Assembly: GCA_020853575.1 (NCBI GenBank)
Contig: JADYYP010000068.1
Location: 1 to 64,000, forward strand
DNA: 64,000 nucleotides
Source: Planctomycetota bacterium
Lineage (GTDB): Bacteria; Planctomycetota; UBA1135; GCA-002686595
Reading direction: 5' to 3'
Shown: piece after piece, positions 52,007 to 60,535 of the stretch
Layout: each line of letters opens with the position of its first letter
Position numbering within the stretch: position 1 is the first letter of the stretch
Program-made: the position numbers and the translations under genes
Notes under the pieces: model-generated
The model's database searches: none
What the model was told of the DNA's origin: nothing
The model's input: only the letters and a program-made list of their open reading frames with translations

Positions 52007-53151
52007 GGCAAGAACGCGCTCACGACTTCGCGCCGGGCTCGCACCTCGTTGGCCGTGCGCTCGATCAATTCGAGCGCCTCCAGCGCCGCGAGGTCACGCT
52101 GCAGGGTCTTCGTGGACTTCCCGGCGTACGCGCGCGCGATGCGCGGAGAAACCTCGGTGATCCGCGCGATCGGCACGGACCCCGGCGAAAGGCTCAGGTC
52201 GAGCACCAGGTGCCGCTGACGCACTTCGTGCGGGCTGTTCCGATCGTGGAACTTCTCGTGGACGTAGTTGCGCCACACGACGTCGAACTGCTGCCCGCGG
52301 ATCAGCGCGAGCTGCTCGCGCAACCCGTCGACGAAACCACGCACGGCGTACTCGACGAACGGCACCAGGTCGTCGCCGGACTTGCTCGCCTGGTCGAGCA
52401 GGCGGTAGTACTCCGCTCGCGTCTGGTTGTAGTGATTGCTCAGGAGGTGCGCCGCCGGCGTCGGCACGCCCGCTGCGAGCAGGATGTGGAACTCCATCAG
52501 CCGCGCCGTGCGACCGTTGCCGTCGTCGAAGGGGTGGATCCACGCCAGGTAGACGTGCGCGACGACGGCTTCGAGCACGGCGTACGCGAGCTCCATCCCC
52601 TTCGGTGCGCGGAAGTCGGGGCCGTTCAGCCACGTGCACAGGCGTTCGAGTAAGTGCTCGCAGTCGACGGGCGGCGCGCCGCGGTACACGTTGCCGACGA
52701 CGACCGAGTCGTGGCGCAAGCGCCCCGGGATCACGCCCTCCTTCAGCGGCAGCTTGTCGAGCACTTGGCGGTTGAACTCGGCCACGGTCTTGGGAGTGAG
52801 CGTGTCGTCGCCCTGCAGGCAGCGTTCGCCGATCGCGCGACAGGCCGCGACGATGTTGTCGATCTCCTGCGCGAGGTACTCCTTGGAGCGCGGCAGGTCG
52901 AGCTTGTTCTGGAGGTGGTCGAGCACCTCTCCCTCGGTCAGCGTGTTGCCTTCGATCGCCGTGGTCGCGAGCGCGCCCTTGGCGAGGAACAGGCGGTGCA
53001 GCTCGCGCGCCGTCGCCGGGCGCAGCGGGACACCCGCTATGTGCTCGCACTTGGACGCCGCCTCGCCCAGGTCCATCCACAGGCGCGGGCCAGAGTGGCG
53101 CAGGTCCAGGCGGAAGGTGATCCAGGGGTGGGAGCGCTCGTACGTCCGCAT
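51979..53151 (-). CDS. fic: Fic-domain AMP-transferase within the hsd operon
   Basis: A 390-residue protein. The Fic motif is complete, HPFDDGNGRTAR (206-217), with the catalytic His206. The inhibitory glutamate motif TAIEGN (64-69) precedes the Fic domain, so the protein belongs to the self-inhibited class. The C-terminal 90 residues are a winged helix (ARITEVSPRIARAYAGKSTKT) that may bind DNA. Fic proteins usually transfer AMP to protein hydroxyls. It sits between hsdS and hsdR, with the hsdR start inside its 3' end. ATG at 53151 chosen because a longer frame adds only low-quality residues. Confidence 0.92.
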   Translation of the reverse strand: MRTYERSHPWITFRLDLRHSGPRLWMDLGEAASKCEHIAGVPLRPATARELHRLFLAKGALATTAIEGNTLTEGEVLDHLQNKLDLPRSKEYLAQEIDNIVAACRAIGERCLQGDDTLTPKTVAEFNRQVLDKLPLKEGVIPGRLRHDSVVVGNVYRGAPPVDCEHLLERLCTWLNGPDFRAPKGMELAYAVLEAVVAHVYLAWIHPFDDGNGRTARLMEFHILLAAGVPTPAAHLLSNHYNQTRAEYYRLLDQASKSGDDLVPFVEYAVRGFVDGLREQLALIRGQQFDVVWRNYVHEKFHDRNSPHEVRQRHLVLDLSLSPGSVPIARITEVSPRIARAYAGKSTKTLQRDLAALEALELIERTANEVRARREVVSAFLPWRRSGAAK

Positions 53152-53260
53152 CGATGTCCACCTCGGTGGGCGCCGCAAGTATGCTCCAGGCCGATGGATG
53201 CGTCCACGGCGCCTGGCGCGATGTCCAGCGCGATGTCCAGGCGGCCGGGCGAGCCGAGGA

Positions 53261-54556
53261 CTACCGCACGCCCTCTACGGCGCGTTCGGCGTCGCGCACG
53301 CGCAGCTCGCCGGAGAGGAGCTTCGGGAGGAGTGCATCGCGCAGCGAGGCGAGTGTGCGCATCTGGACGCTGTTTAAGACACGGCGTCGCCAGTGCGGCT
53401 GGATGATCGCGTCGGCGCGCTTGAGGACTTCCTTCGACGGAACCACGGCCTGCGCTTTGGTCAAGTGCCGTCGTTGGATGTGCCCCATCGTGGTTGCCTT
53501 GTCGGCAGCGATCGCGCGGAACTCCGGGAGATGGTGTTCGATCCACGAGTGGACGAACCAGATCGGATGCGTCGCGGATGTCACCTTGAACAGGTGCTGG
53601 TTCAAGGCACCTCGGCCGTTGGACCAGATCACGATCTCAAGGCTGCCGGACCACGAGAAGAGGACATCGCCGTCTTGCACTACGAACTGATCTGGCACAG
53701 CGGTGTTCGCGCGGTCGGTCTTTGAAGTGACGCCGGACCGCAGTTCGGCGATCTTGATCACTGGCAGCGAAAGCTCGCCAGCGGATGCCGGGAACTTCTG
53801 CAGGGCGAGGCCGTTGAGGAATGTTGCGATCTCGTCGAGTCCGCACGACGTCCACCCGAAAGGAACCTCGCCGATCTCGGACTCAACGACTCTTTCCGGG
53901 AACAGCCTCGCCGTCTCGGCATCCATGCCGACCGGCTGGCGGCCGGCGGCCTTGGCGCGGACGGGGTCGAAGTCGACGAACCACGACTTGAACAGCGCTC
54001 GCGTGATGCCTTCGAGCGTCTCGTTCATGCGGCGGTTTAGCTCGATCTTGTCGTCGAGCGCGCCGAGGATCGAGGCGATCGCGAGCTGCTCTGCGATGGG
54101 TGGCGCATCGACTCGGAAGTCCTCGATCATCCCCTTCGTTAGCGCGTTGCGAGTTGCACCGGCGGACGCGAGCGCCAGCATGTGAGCCTGCATCCTCGGG
54201 CTGACGAGCACGTAGCGAAGAAATCGGGCATCCACGCGGTTCGGATCAGGTCGGATGATCGCGACGTGCTGGTTGACTCGTGCCTCATGCACGAAGCGTG
54301 GCGCCTCGCAAACTCGCGCGACAGAGTCACCAGTGATGTTCAGAAGCACATCGCCCGGCTGTACCGTCACACCGTCAAGTTCTCGCGCGTGTTCAGGTCC
54401 GATGAACGCGAGGCCGTCCTCCTTGAATCCGCCGTTGTGCACGTTCTGGCTTCGAATCAGCGCCACGCCATGGTCTCGGTAGACATCGCTGCCACCTCGG
54501 GGCGTCGCTCCGCTCCCGATCTTGCAGCACACGTCGCCGAGGCGGATGAGGCTCAT
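53261..54556 (-). CDS. hsdS: Type I restriction specificity subunit
   Basis: A 431-residue DNA-recognition subunit with two target-recognition domains. TRD1 begins at the N-terminus (IRLGDVCCKIGSGATPRGG), ends before the central conserved region SILGALDDKIELNRRMNETL (about 155-185). TRD2 (FGWTSCGLDEIATFLNGLAL, VIKIAELRSG) runs to about 400, followed by the second conserved region (RMRTLASLRDALLPKLLSGE). This two-TRD structure decides the bipartite target sequence, which cannot be read from here. It is 26 bases downstream of hsdM. Confidence 0.94.
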   Translation of the reverse strand: MSLIRLGDVCCKIGSGATPRGGSDVYRDHGVALIRSQNVHNGGFKEDGLAFIGPEHARELDGVTVQPGDVLLNITGDSVARVCEAPRFVHEARVNQHVAIIRPDPNRVDARFLRYVLVSPRMQAHMLALASAGATRNALTKGMIEDFRVDAPPIAEQLAIASILGALDDKIELNRRMNETLEGITRALFKSWFVDFDPVRAKAAGRQPVGMDAETARLFPERVVESEIGEVPFGWTSCGLDEIATFLNGLALQKFPASAGELSLPVIKIAELRSGVTSKTDRANTAVPDQFVVQDGDVLFSWSGSLEIVIWSNGRGALNQHLFKVTSATHPIWFVHSWIEHHLPEFRAIAADKATTMGHIQRRHLTKAQAVVPSKEVLKRADAIIQPHWRRRVLNSVQMRTLASLRDALLPKLLSGELRVRDAERAVEGVR

Positions 54557-54582
54557 GCTGGAGGACGCCGCGCACCCGCGGG

Positions 54583-56142
54583 TCAGCCTGTCGCTCCGAG
54601 GCGGAGCAGGTTCGCCCGGATCGCCGTCTCCAGCTTTGCACTCTTCGCGAACTGCTCCTCCAGCGTCTTCGTCAGCCGCGCGAGCTTCTTCTCGAACGGC
54701 TCGCCATCGTCCTCGACGGCCGCCGCGCCGACATAGCGCCCCGGCGTCAGCACGTGGGCGTGCGAGCGCACCTCGTCGAGCTTCGCGCTCTTGCAGAAGC
54801 CCGCGACATCGGCGTACTTCGCCGCGTCCTTGTCGCCGCGCCAGGCGTGGTACGTCCCCGCGACCTTCGCGATGTCGGCTTCGGTGAATTCGCGATGCAC
54901 GCGGTCGACCATCGTCCCGAGCTGGCGCGCGTCAATGAACAGCACCTCGCCACGTCGATCGCGGAAGCGGCCGTTCTTCTTGTTGCGCGCCAGAAACCAC
55001 AGGCACACCGGGATCTGCGTCGAGTAGAAGAGCTGCCCCGGCAGCGCGACCATGCAGTCGACGAGGTCGGCCTCGACCATGGCATTGCGGATCTCGCCTT
55101 CGCCCGACTGGTTCGAGGACATCGAGCCGTTCGCGAGCACGAAGCCCGCCGTGCCCGTCGGCGCGAGGTGGTGCACGAAGTGCTGCACCCAGGCGAAGTT
55201 CGCGTTGCTCGCCGGCGGCGCTCCGTACTTCCAGCGCGCATCCTCGCGCAGGCGCTCGCCGCCCCAGTCGCTGTCGTTGAACGGCGGGTTGGCGAGCACG
55301 TAGTCCGCTTTGAGGTCCTTGTGCGCGTCGTTGTGGAACGAGCCCTCGTTGTTCCACTGGATGTTCGCGTCGATCCCGCGCAGCGCGAGGTTCATCTTCG
55401 CGAGCCGCCACGTCGTCTGGTTCGACTCTTGCCCGTACACGCTGATGTCGCCGCGGCGGCCGCCGTGCGCCTCGACGAACTTTTCCGACTGCACGAACAT
55501 CCCGCCCGAGCCGCAGCAGGGGTCGAAGACGCGGCCCTTGTAGGGCGCGAGCATCTCGACGAGCACCTGAACCACGCAGCGCGGCGTGTAGAACTGGCCG
55601 CTCTGCTTGCCTTCCTGAGTAGCGAACTGCGAGAGGAAGTACTCGTAGACGCGGCCGAGGACGTCGTTCGAGCGGCTCTCGGGATCGCCCAGGCCGATGC
55701 CGCTGAACAGGTCGATCAGACCGCCCAGGCTGGTCTTGTCGAGCGCCGGCCGCGCGTAGTCCTTGGGGAGCACCCCCTTGAGGGTTGGGTTCTCCTTCTC
55801 GATCGCGACCATCGCGTCGTCGAGCAGCTTGCCGATCGTCGGCTGCTTGGCGTTGGCCTGCAGGTGGCTCCATCGCGCTGCCTTGGGCACCCAGAACACG
55901 TTCTCGGAGGTGTACTCGTCGCGATCTTCGGGGTCAGCGCCCTGAGCCTTGGCGGCCAGCAGCGCTGTCCGGCGCGCTTCGAAGGCGTCCGAGATGTACT
56001 TGAGGAAGATCAGGCCGAGGGCGACGTGCTTGTACTCGCCCGCGTCCATGTTCTTGCGCAGCTTGTCGGCCGCCAAAAACAGGCTGGCCTCGATGCCGAG
56101 CGGGCCACCGTTGCCATTCGGCTTCTTCTTCGAGCGTGCCAC
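54583..56142 (-). CDS. hsdM: Type I restriction modification methyltransferase
   Basis: A 519-residue N6-adenine methyltransferase, first gene of the operon. Residues 15-120 form the helical HsdM_N domain (LFLAADKLRKNMDAGEYKHV). The SAM motif is FDPCCGSGGMF (206-216) and the catalytic motif IV is NPPF (285-288). GQFYTPRCVVQVLVEMLAP, the usual lead-in to the catalytic domain, is present at about 182-200. All are intact, so a functional modification enzyme is likely. Confidence 0.96.
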   Translation of the reverse strand: MARSKKKPNGNGGPLGIEASLFLAADKLRKNMDAGEYKHVALGLIFLKYISDAFEARRTALLAAKAQGADPEDRDEYTSENVFWVPKAARWSHLQANAKQPTIGKLLDDAMVAIEKENPTLKGVLPKDYARPALDKTSLGGLIDLFSGIGLGDPESRSNDVLGRVYEYFLSQFATQEGKQSGQFYTPRCVVQVLVEMLAPYKGRVFDPCCGSGGMFVQSEKFVEAHGGRRGDISVYGQESNQTTWRLAKMNLALRGIDANIQWNNEGSFHNDAHKDLKADYVLANPPFNDSDWGGERLREDARWKYGAPPASNANFAWVQHFVHHLAPTGTAGFVLANGSMSSNQSGEGEIRNAMVEADLVDCMVALPGQLFYSTQIPVCLWFLARNKKNGRFRDRRGEVLFIDARQLGTMVDRVHREFTEADIAKVAGTYHAWRGDKDAAKYADVAGFCKSAKLDEVRSHAHVLTPGRYVGAAAVEDDGEPFEKKLARLTKTLEEQFAKSAKLETAIRANLLRLGATG

Positions 56143-56706
56143 GCGGTCGTCGTCTCCCTGAATCGTCGCGGTCGGTCGTCGCTGTCGAGTTGGTCGCGGG
56201 GAGACTACCAGCCCGATCGGGGTCGTTCCGCGCTGGGGTGCATCTGCGCACTGATTCCGGCCTCCGGCAGCGGCTGGAGAACGCCCCGGTGGGGGACGGG
56301 CTGCGACGGCATCGGATCGCGAGGCATCGAGTTGTCATGGGCAACGCGAGCTCGATCGAACGCACCGATCGCCGGGTTGCTGCCGATGGCGGCGACGTCC
56401 TCGCGCCCACGCTCTCGTCATCCACTCCGCGAAACCGGGTGAGAGCGGAGAATTGCGGAAAATACCGGGCGAACCAAGTGGCACATTAGTGGCACACGAC
56501 CCGGATTCGGAGGGATCGACCTGCTCGGAAACGCCGCGGAAGACCTCGCCGATGCGGCCGATCTACCTCGCGAGCGTCTGCTCGGCCGGCAGAAGGTCAT
56601 CCGTTCTAAACTGCCCGGATTCGTCGAGGAATCCCGCTACCTGCGAGCGCGGCACCGGCCCGGAATGGCACGCGCTGGGCGATCGATCACCGTCGAAGAG
56701 GACGGG
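56143..56706. other. Spacer between hsdM and the tRNA gene, with one end repeat
   Basis: About 564 bases without a convincing gene; it is expected to hold the hsd operon promoter and the right end of the island. The 14-bp repeat copy at 56435-56448 lies about 260 bases from the tRNA, in the same orientation as the copies at the left end. Confidence 0.5.
56435..56448 (+). repeat. End-proximal 14-bp repeat, copy 4 (CCGGGTGAGAGCGG)
   Basis: Same sequence and orientation as 7304-7317, with identity extending on both sides (GCGAAA before it, GAGAA after it, then TTGCGGAAA). The only copy found near the right end. Confidence 0.6.
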
Positions 56707-56753
56707 TGGTACGCCCGGCGGGATTCGAACCCACGACCTTCTGCTCCGGAGGC
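56707..56753 (-). repeat. attR-like half of the 47-bp direct repeat
   Basis: The 3' end of the tRNA gene, identical to 7234-7280. The element attaches on the CCA side of the gene, as is usual. Confidence 0.92.
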
Positions 56754-56783
56754 AGACGCTCTATCCAGCTGAGCTACGGGCGC
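56707..56783 (-). tRNA. trnR: tRNA-Arg (anticodon CCG), intact; attachment site of the island
   Basis: Read from 56783 to 56707 the sequence folds into a complete cloverleaf. The acceptor stem GCGCCCG pairs with CGGGCGU, with a G-U pair at position 1-72. The D arm is GCUC/GAGC. The anticodon stem UCUGC/GCAGA encloses the loop CUCCGGA, giving anticodon CCG. The T arm is GUGGG/CCCGC with UUCGAAU. Discriminator A and an encoded CCA complete the gene. Its last 47 bases (56707-56753) are repeated exactly at 7234-7280, so this is the restored target gene of the integration. Confidence 0.97.
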
Positions 56784-56957
56784 GCGCGGAAGGGAGTCTA
56801 GGGGGCGGAGCTGACGGCGGCGAGGGGCAGGGGGCCGGATTGCTACTGGCGGGGTTGGGGATTGCCAGTACCCTGCAAGTAGGAGAGGGGTAAGGCTCGC
56901 TACGTGGGGTTTCGGGAAGTTCGAAGGTTCGTCGGCAAACTGACAGCGAGTTCGAAC

Positions 56958-57917
56958 ATGCGATTGAGCCGGAACGGCAACTCGGCGGGGGGTGGACGGC
57001 GCGCAGTGGCGCGGAGCGCCGGCGTGCTCGCCACGGTCGTGGTGGGCGCGGTGGGCGCCTGGTGGACCTGGTCCGACGATGGCGCGGCGCCGAAGCTGCA
57101 CGCCGAAGGCGGCTTGACCGACGACTCCGACGGAGACGGCCTCAGCGATGGGTTGGAGCTGGCGCTGGGCACGCGCGCTGACCGCGCCGACAGCGATCTC
57201 GACGGCTTCGCGGACGCCGAGGAGCTCGCTCGCGGCAGCTCGCCGAACGCGGCGACATCGATCCCCGGCGCGGATGAAACGGCGCTGTCGATGGACGCGT
57301 ACCGCGAGCGCGACAAGGTGCACCTGGTGACCGCGATCTACTTGCCCGACGGCAATCCCCACGGCAAGGCGCTCAACTTCGTGACGATCAAATCGGGTGC
57401 GATCGCGCCGGTCCCTTCGAGCGTCCTGCGCGGTGGGGGACCGATCCGCAGCGTTGCGACACGTGATTCCGGCGGCCGTGTGTTCATCCTCGACCCGATC
57501 GTGCCGGTGCGCTCTGTCACCGCGCGCGGCGGAATGGCGCTGGCGGCCACGATTGCCGACACCAATGGCTACCTGGCGGCCGACGCGGCGAACCTGAGCG
57601 TGGTCGACGGCGAGATCTTCCAACAGATCATCCTGGGCTACAGCTCGTTGCAGCCCGAACCCGTGGCGTCGGTCGGGCTCGGCATCGGCGGGGTGTACCG
57701 GCCGATCGGCACCGGCAACCCCAACTCGGCCTACGTCCTCGGCCAGATCTGCGCGCAGTCGACGATCGTCATCGGCGTGGTCGGAGCCCTGGTGACGCAA
57801 GAGGTCGTCCAAGCGGACTGTGTGCCCGGGTGGGACGCCCACTGCAGCCCGGGGTGCAGCGCCACGGTCGGGTCGACGATCAAGACCATCGATCCCGCGG
57901 CCTTGATCGGCGGGTAG
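56958..57917 (+). CDS. Exported protein with thrombospondin type 3-like calcium repeats
   Basis: A 319-residue protein. A membrane helix or signal anchor (SAGVLATVVVGAVGAWWTW) is at about 18-37. Residues 55-95 contain calcium-binding repeats DDSDGDGLSDGLELALGT and ADSDLDGFADAEEL. The rest has no known domain; it contains alternating hydrophobic segments and four Cys near the C-terminus (ADCVPGWDAHCSPGCSATVG). The ATG at 56958 is chosen; a GTG at 56904 with AAGG nearby is possible. Probably surface-exposed and calcium-stabilised. It is the first gene right of the tRNA. Confidence 0.75.
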   Translation: MRLSRNGNSAGGGRRAVARSAGVLATVVVGAVGAWWTWSDDGAAPKLHAEGGLTDDSDGDGLSDGLELALGTRADRADSDLDGFADAEELARGSSPNAATSIPGADETALSMDAYRERDKVHLVTAIYLPDGNPHGKALNFVTIKSGAIAPVPSSVLRGGGPIRSVATRDSGGRVFILDPIVPVRSVTARGGMALAATIADTNGYLAADAANLSVVDGEIFQQIILGYSSLQPEPVASVGLGIGGVYRPIGTGNPNSAYVLGQICAQSTIVIGVVGALVTQEVVQADCVPGWDAHCSPGCSATVGSTIKTIDPAALIGG

Positions 57918-58020
57918 CGGAAGTTCGTTCCGCGCTCGCCCCCCGGTCCGACCGTGGGGAATTTCGCGACGGAACAGAGCCCGGACCCTCTGCGTCCTAG
58001 GTCGCGAAGCGTACGGCGCG

Positions 58021-58638
58021 ATGCACTCCGACCCCGATTCCAAGCTGATCCTCGCCTGCCAGGCGAGTCCCATGACGGGTTTGGAGGGACCGTTCCGGGA
58101 GCTGTACGAGCTCTACAAGGACCGCGTCTACAACGTCTGCTACCGCATCTCCGGCAACCCGAGCGACGCGCTCGACGCCGCGCAGGAGACCTTCGGGATC
58201 CTGTTCCGCAAGCTGCGCGAGTTCCGCTTCGAGTCCAAGTTCTCGAGCTGGGTCTACCGCATCGCGGTCAACGCCGCGATCGATCTGCGGCGCCGCAACA
58301 GCTCGCGCAAGCTGACCTCCCTCGACGCGTTGCAGGACACCCGTGACACGGGCTCGCGCGTGCCCGCGCGTTTCGACCCCGCGGACGAGCGCATCGAGAT
58401 GCCGATCCATGCCGCGTCGCGCCACGAGCTCGAGCGCGAAGTGCAGCGGGCGATTCAGCGTCTCTCGCCGAAATTGCGGGCGATCACCGTGCTGCGCTAC
58501 ATCGAAAACCTCTCCTACGAGCAGATCGCCGAGACCCTGCAGATCTCGATCGGAACGGTGAAGTCGCGCTTGGCGCGCGCCCACGACATGCTCGACCGCG
58601 AGTTGACCCCGGTGCTCGACCGCTACTACCTCGGATGA
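58021..58638 (+). CDS. ECF-type RNA polymerase sigma factor
   Basis: A 205-residue sigma factor. Region 2 is at about 25-90 (PFRELYELYKDRVYNVCYRI, DAAQETFGILFRKL, FSSWVYRIAVNAAIDLRRR) and region 4 at about 140-195 (LSPKLRAITVLRYIENLSYE, IAETLQISIGTVKSRLARAH). The following gene encodes its likely anti-sigma factor eight bases downstream. Extracytoplasmic-function factors of this kind respond to envelope stress. Confidence 0.93.
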   Translation: MHSDPDSKLILACQASPMTGLEGPFRELYELYKDRVYNVCYRISGNPSDALDAAQETFGILFRKLREFRFESKFSSWVYRIAVNAAIDLRRRNSSRKLTSLDALQDTRDTGSRVPARFDPADERIEMPIHAASRHELEREVQRAIQRLSPKLRAITVLRYIENLSYEQIAETLQISIGTVKSRLARAHDMLDRELTPVLDRYYLG

Positions 58639-58645
58639 GCGCGCC

Positions 58646-59350
58646 ATGACCAGCCTTGCCTGCCGTCAATTCCGCTCCGCCGCGCTCGACCGATCCGTGA
58701 AGTCGTCGGGCGAGCCCGGAGGACACGCCGCGACGTGCGTCGCGTGCGCCCTGTGGCTCAAGCGACTCTCCGGGCGCGAGGAGTTGATCCGCTCGCTGCC
58801 GCGTGTCGTTGCGCCCGAGGACTTGATGGGGCGTGTCGTCGCTTCGTTTCATGCCGGCGAGCGTCAGGCCCGCGCGGTGCGCGCGCTGCGAGGGCTCGGC
58901 CGCGTCGAGATGCCGGCCGATCTCGAGCGCGCTGTCGAGGCTCGAGCGCGTGAGGCCGCCGCCCAGGATCCGCTGCCGGAGATCGGCGGCCGCGTCGAGG
59001 CGCCGTCGGTGCTCGTGCGCTTGATCCAGGAAGAGCTGCAGGATCCGGCCAAGGCACGCAGCGCTCGCTTCCTGGGCAGCCTGCCGCGTGTCCAGGCGCC
59101 GGCCGAGCTCGCCGAGCGCATCGCGGTGGAACTCGCGCGACCCGCTCGTCCCGCGCTGCGCGTGGGTGTGTGGGTGGCCTTCGCGGCGGCTTTGGTGCTC
59201 GCCATGTGCGCGCCGATTCTGTTCCCGAGTGCCATCAAACGTCGCCCGTTCCGCGTCGAACACTCGGATTCGCTGGCCGACCTCAGTCCCTTCTCCCGCG
59301 CCCTGCTCGACACCGCATCGAGCGGCATGCTGCCGCCGCGCAAGTCCTAG
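58646..59350 (+). CDS. Anti-sigma factor-like membrane protein
   Basis: A 234-residue protein. Residues 26-36 (GHAATCVACALWL) form the HxxxCxxC zinc signature of anti-sigma proteins. Two related segments (LPRVVAPEDLMGRVVASFHA, LPRVQAPAELAERIAVELAR) look like an internal repeat. A membrane helix lies at about 172-195 (VWVAFAAALVLAMCAPILF). It probably holds the upstream sigma factor at the membrane. Confidence 0.82.
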   Translation: MTSLACRQFRSAALDRSVKSSGEPGGHAATCVACALWLKRLSGREELIRSLPRVVAPEDLMGRVVASFHAGERQARAVRALRGLGRVEMPADLERAVEARAREAAAQDPLPEIGGRVEAPSVLVRLIQEELQDPAKARSARFLGSLPRVQAPAELAERIAVELARPARPALRVGVWVAFAAALVLAMCAPILFPSAIKRRPFRVEHSDSLADLSPFSRALLDTASSGMLPPRKS

Positions 59351-59359
59351 TCCGCATCG

Positions 59360-60388
59360 ATGAAGCTCTCCATCCGACACTCGCTCGCATGCCTCGGCCT
59401 GGCGCTCGCCACGGTCGCGTGCGCGCCGTCGTCGGATGCTGCTGCTCCAAAGGACGAGTCGAGCGTCTCGATTTTCCTTTCGAGCACGCCTTCGGGTGCC
59501 GCCGTGCGACGCATGCACGAGGCGACGCTGCGGACGCGCTATTCCGGCGTGCGGCGCGTCGAACAGCATTGGCGCGTCGACAAGGTGCGCGAGCAGCTCG
59601 AGTACCGCGAGTCGGTCGCTTGCGATGGGCTGGGCCAGTTCTCGCTGGCGCCGGTCGAGCACGTCGCGCCCGCGATCAGCGTCAGTGAAGAGGCCATCTG
59701 GACACTGTTGCAGGAAGCACGCGAGGGGTTCCTCTTCCGTTACCGCGACTTCGCGATCCGCGACGTACGGGCCTTCGCGCGCAACTACACGATCACGCTC
59801 CTCGGAACGAGCGTGCAGGTGGCTGGGCGCGACTGCGACGAAATGCTCGTGCAGCGCCGCAAGAACGCCAACTCGCTCTACACGATCGCCGTCGACCGCG
59901 GCACCGGGTTGGTGCTGCGCACGCGACAGACCGAGCTCGATGGCACGTTGATCGGCGTCAACGAATTCGAATCGATCGACTTCGCGCCGACCTTCCAGCC
60001 GCCGCCGACCTGGCACGTGGCCTCGAACTCCGAGCAGCCCTTGCCGCCCGGTTCGGCTGGCGCCCAGCTCTTGGGGTTCGCGCCCAAGTTGCCGACCACC
60101 GACGGCGGGAGCTTCGTCCTACTCGACCTCACGCGCATCTCGTCGGTCGATCCCAGCGGCGTCGGCACGTTGCACTGGGCCAAGTCCACGCTGACCGACG
60201 GAGTCGAGGTCGTGATCTTCGTCCATGCCGGACCCGACCCGTCGTACACCGGGGACGACGCGATGCGCGTTTCGCCCTCGGTCGGGCCCTGGAATCACGT
60301 CGACGGAACGCTGCAGGGCGAGCGCTTGATGGCGCTCGGCCGGGTCTCGAGCGACGAGCTCCTGGACTTGATGGAAGCGGTGCTCTGA
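59360..60388 (+). CDS. RseB/MucB-like lipoprotein regulator
   Basis: A 342-residue lipoprotein (signal LACLGLALATVAC, Cys21). The body fits RseB/MucB-type proteins, which bind and protect the anti-sigma factor in the periplasm: TLRTRYSGVRRVEQHWRVDK, DRGTGLVLRTRQTELDGTLI, and a second domain near VLLDLTRISSVDPSGVGTLH then VVIFVHAGPD. Third gene of the sigma / anti-sigma / RseB cluster, 9 bases after the anti-sigma gene. Assignment is by order and overall pattern. Confidence 0.7.
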   Translation: MKLSIRHSLACLGLALATVACAPSSDAAAPKDESSVSIFLSSTPSGAAVRRMHEATLRTRYSGVRRVEQHWRVDKVREQLEYRESVACDGLGQFSLAPVEHVAPAISVSEEAIWTLLQEAREGFLFRYRDFAIRDVRAFARNYTITLLGTSVQVAGRDCDEMLVQRRKNANSLYTIAVDRGTGLVLRTRQTELDGTLIGVNEFESIDFAPTFQPPPTWHVASNSEQPLPPGSAGAQLLGFAPKLPTTDGGSFVLLDLTRISSVDPSGVGTLHWAKSTLTDGVEVVIFVHAGPDPSYTGDDAMRVSPSVGPWNHVDGTLQGERLMALGRVSSDELLDLMEAVL

Positions 60389-60535
60389 GAGCTCCGGCCG
60401 CCGAGACCGTGCTTTTTTCGCGGGGGTGACCGCGGCTCTCCACGGCCAGTTCGCCGCGAGGTCTCCAGCCCGCGCGGCGTGCGCTCCCGATGCTGTCGCT
60501 TGCAACCGGTGGCGCTCGCGCGCCAAAGTGGCGTG

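Larger units (their letters stand above)
7234..56753. mobile_element. Genomic island inserted at tRNA-Arg(CCG), about 49.5 kb
   Basis: Bounded on the left by the 47-bp tRNA fragment and on the right by the intact tRNA gene, whose 3' end points into the island as expected. The interior carries an insertion sequence, two tyrosine recombinases (36624 and 42882), phage-like packaging and replication genes, a restriction operon and other accessory genes; genes right of the tRNA look like core chromosome. No recombinase lies immediately beside either end, and several sub-elements are nested inside, so this is probably a composite formed by repeated insertions rather than one element. The integrase that made the outer insertion could be the one at 42882, the one at 36624, or one that has been lost. 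Confidence 0.75.

Noticed and set aside
60404..60425. T-run after the RseB-like gene as a terminator
   Set aside because: There is a run of T but no convincing stem in front of it.
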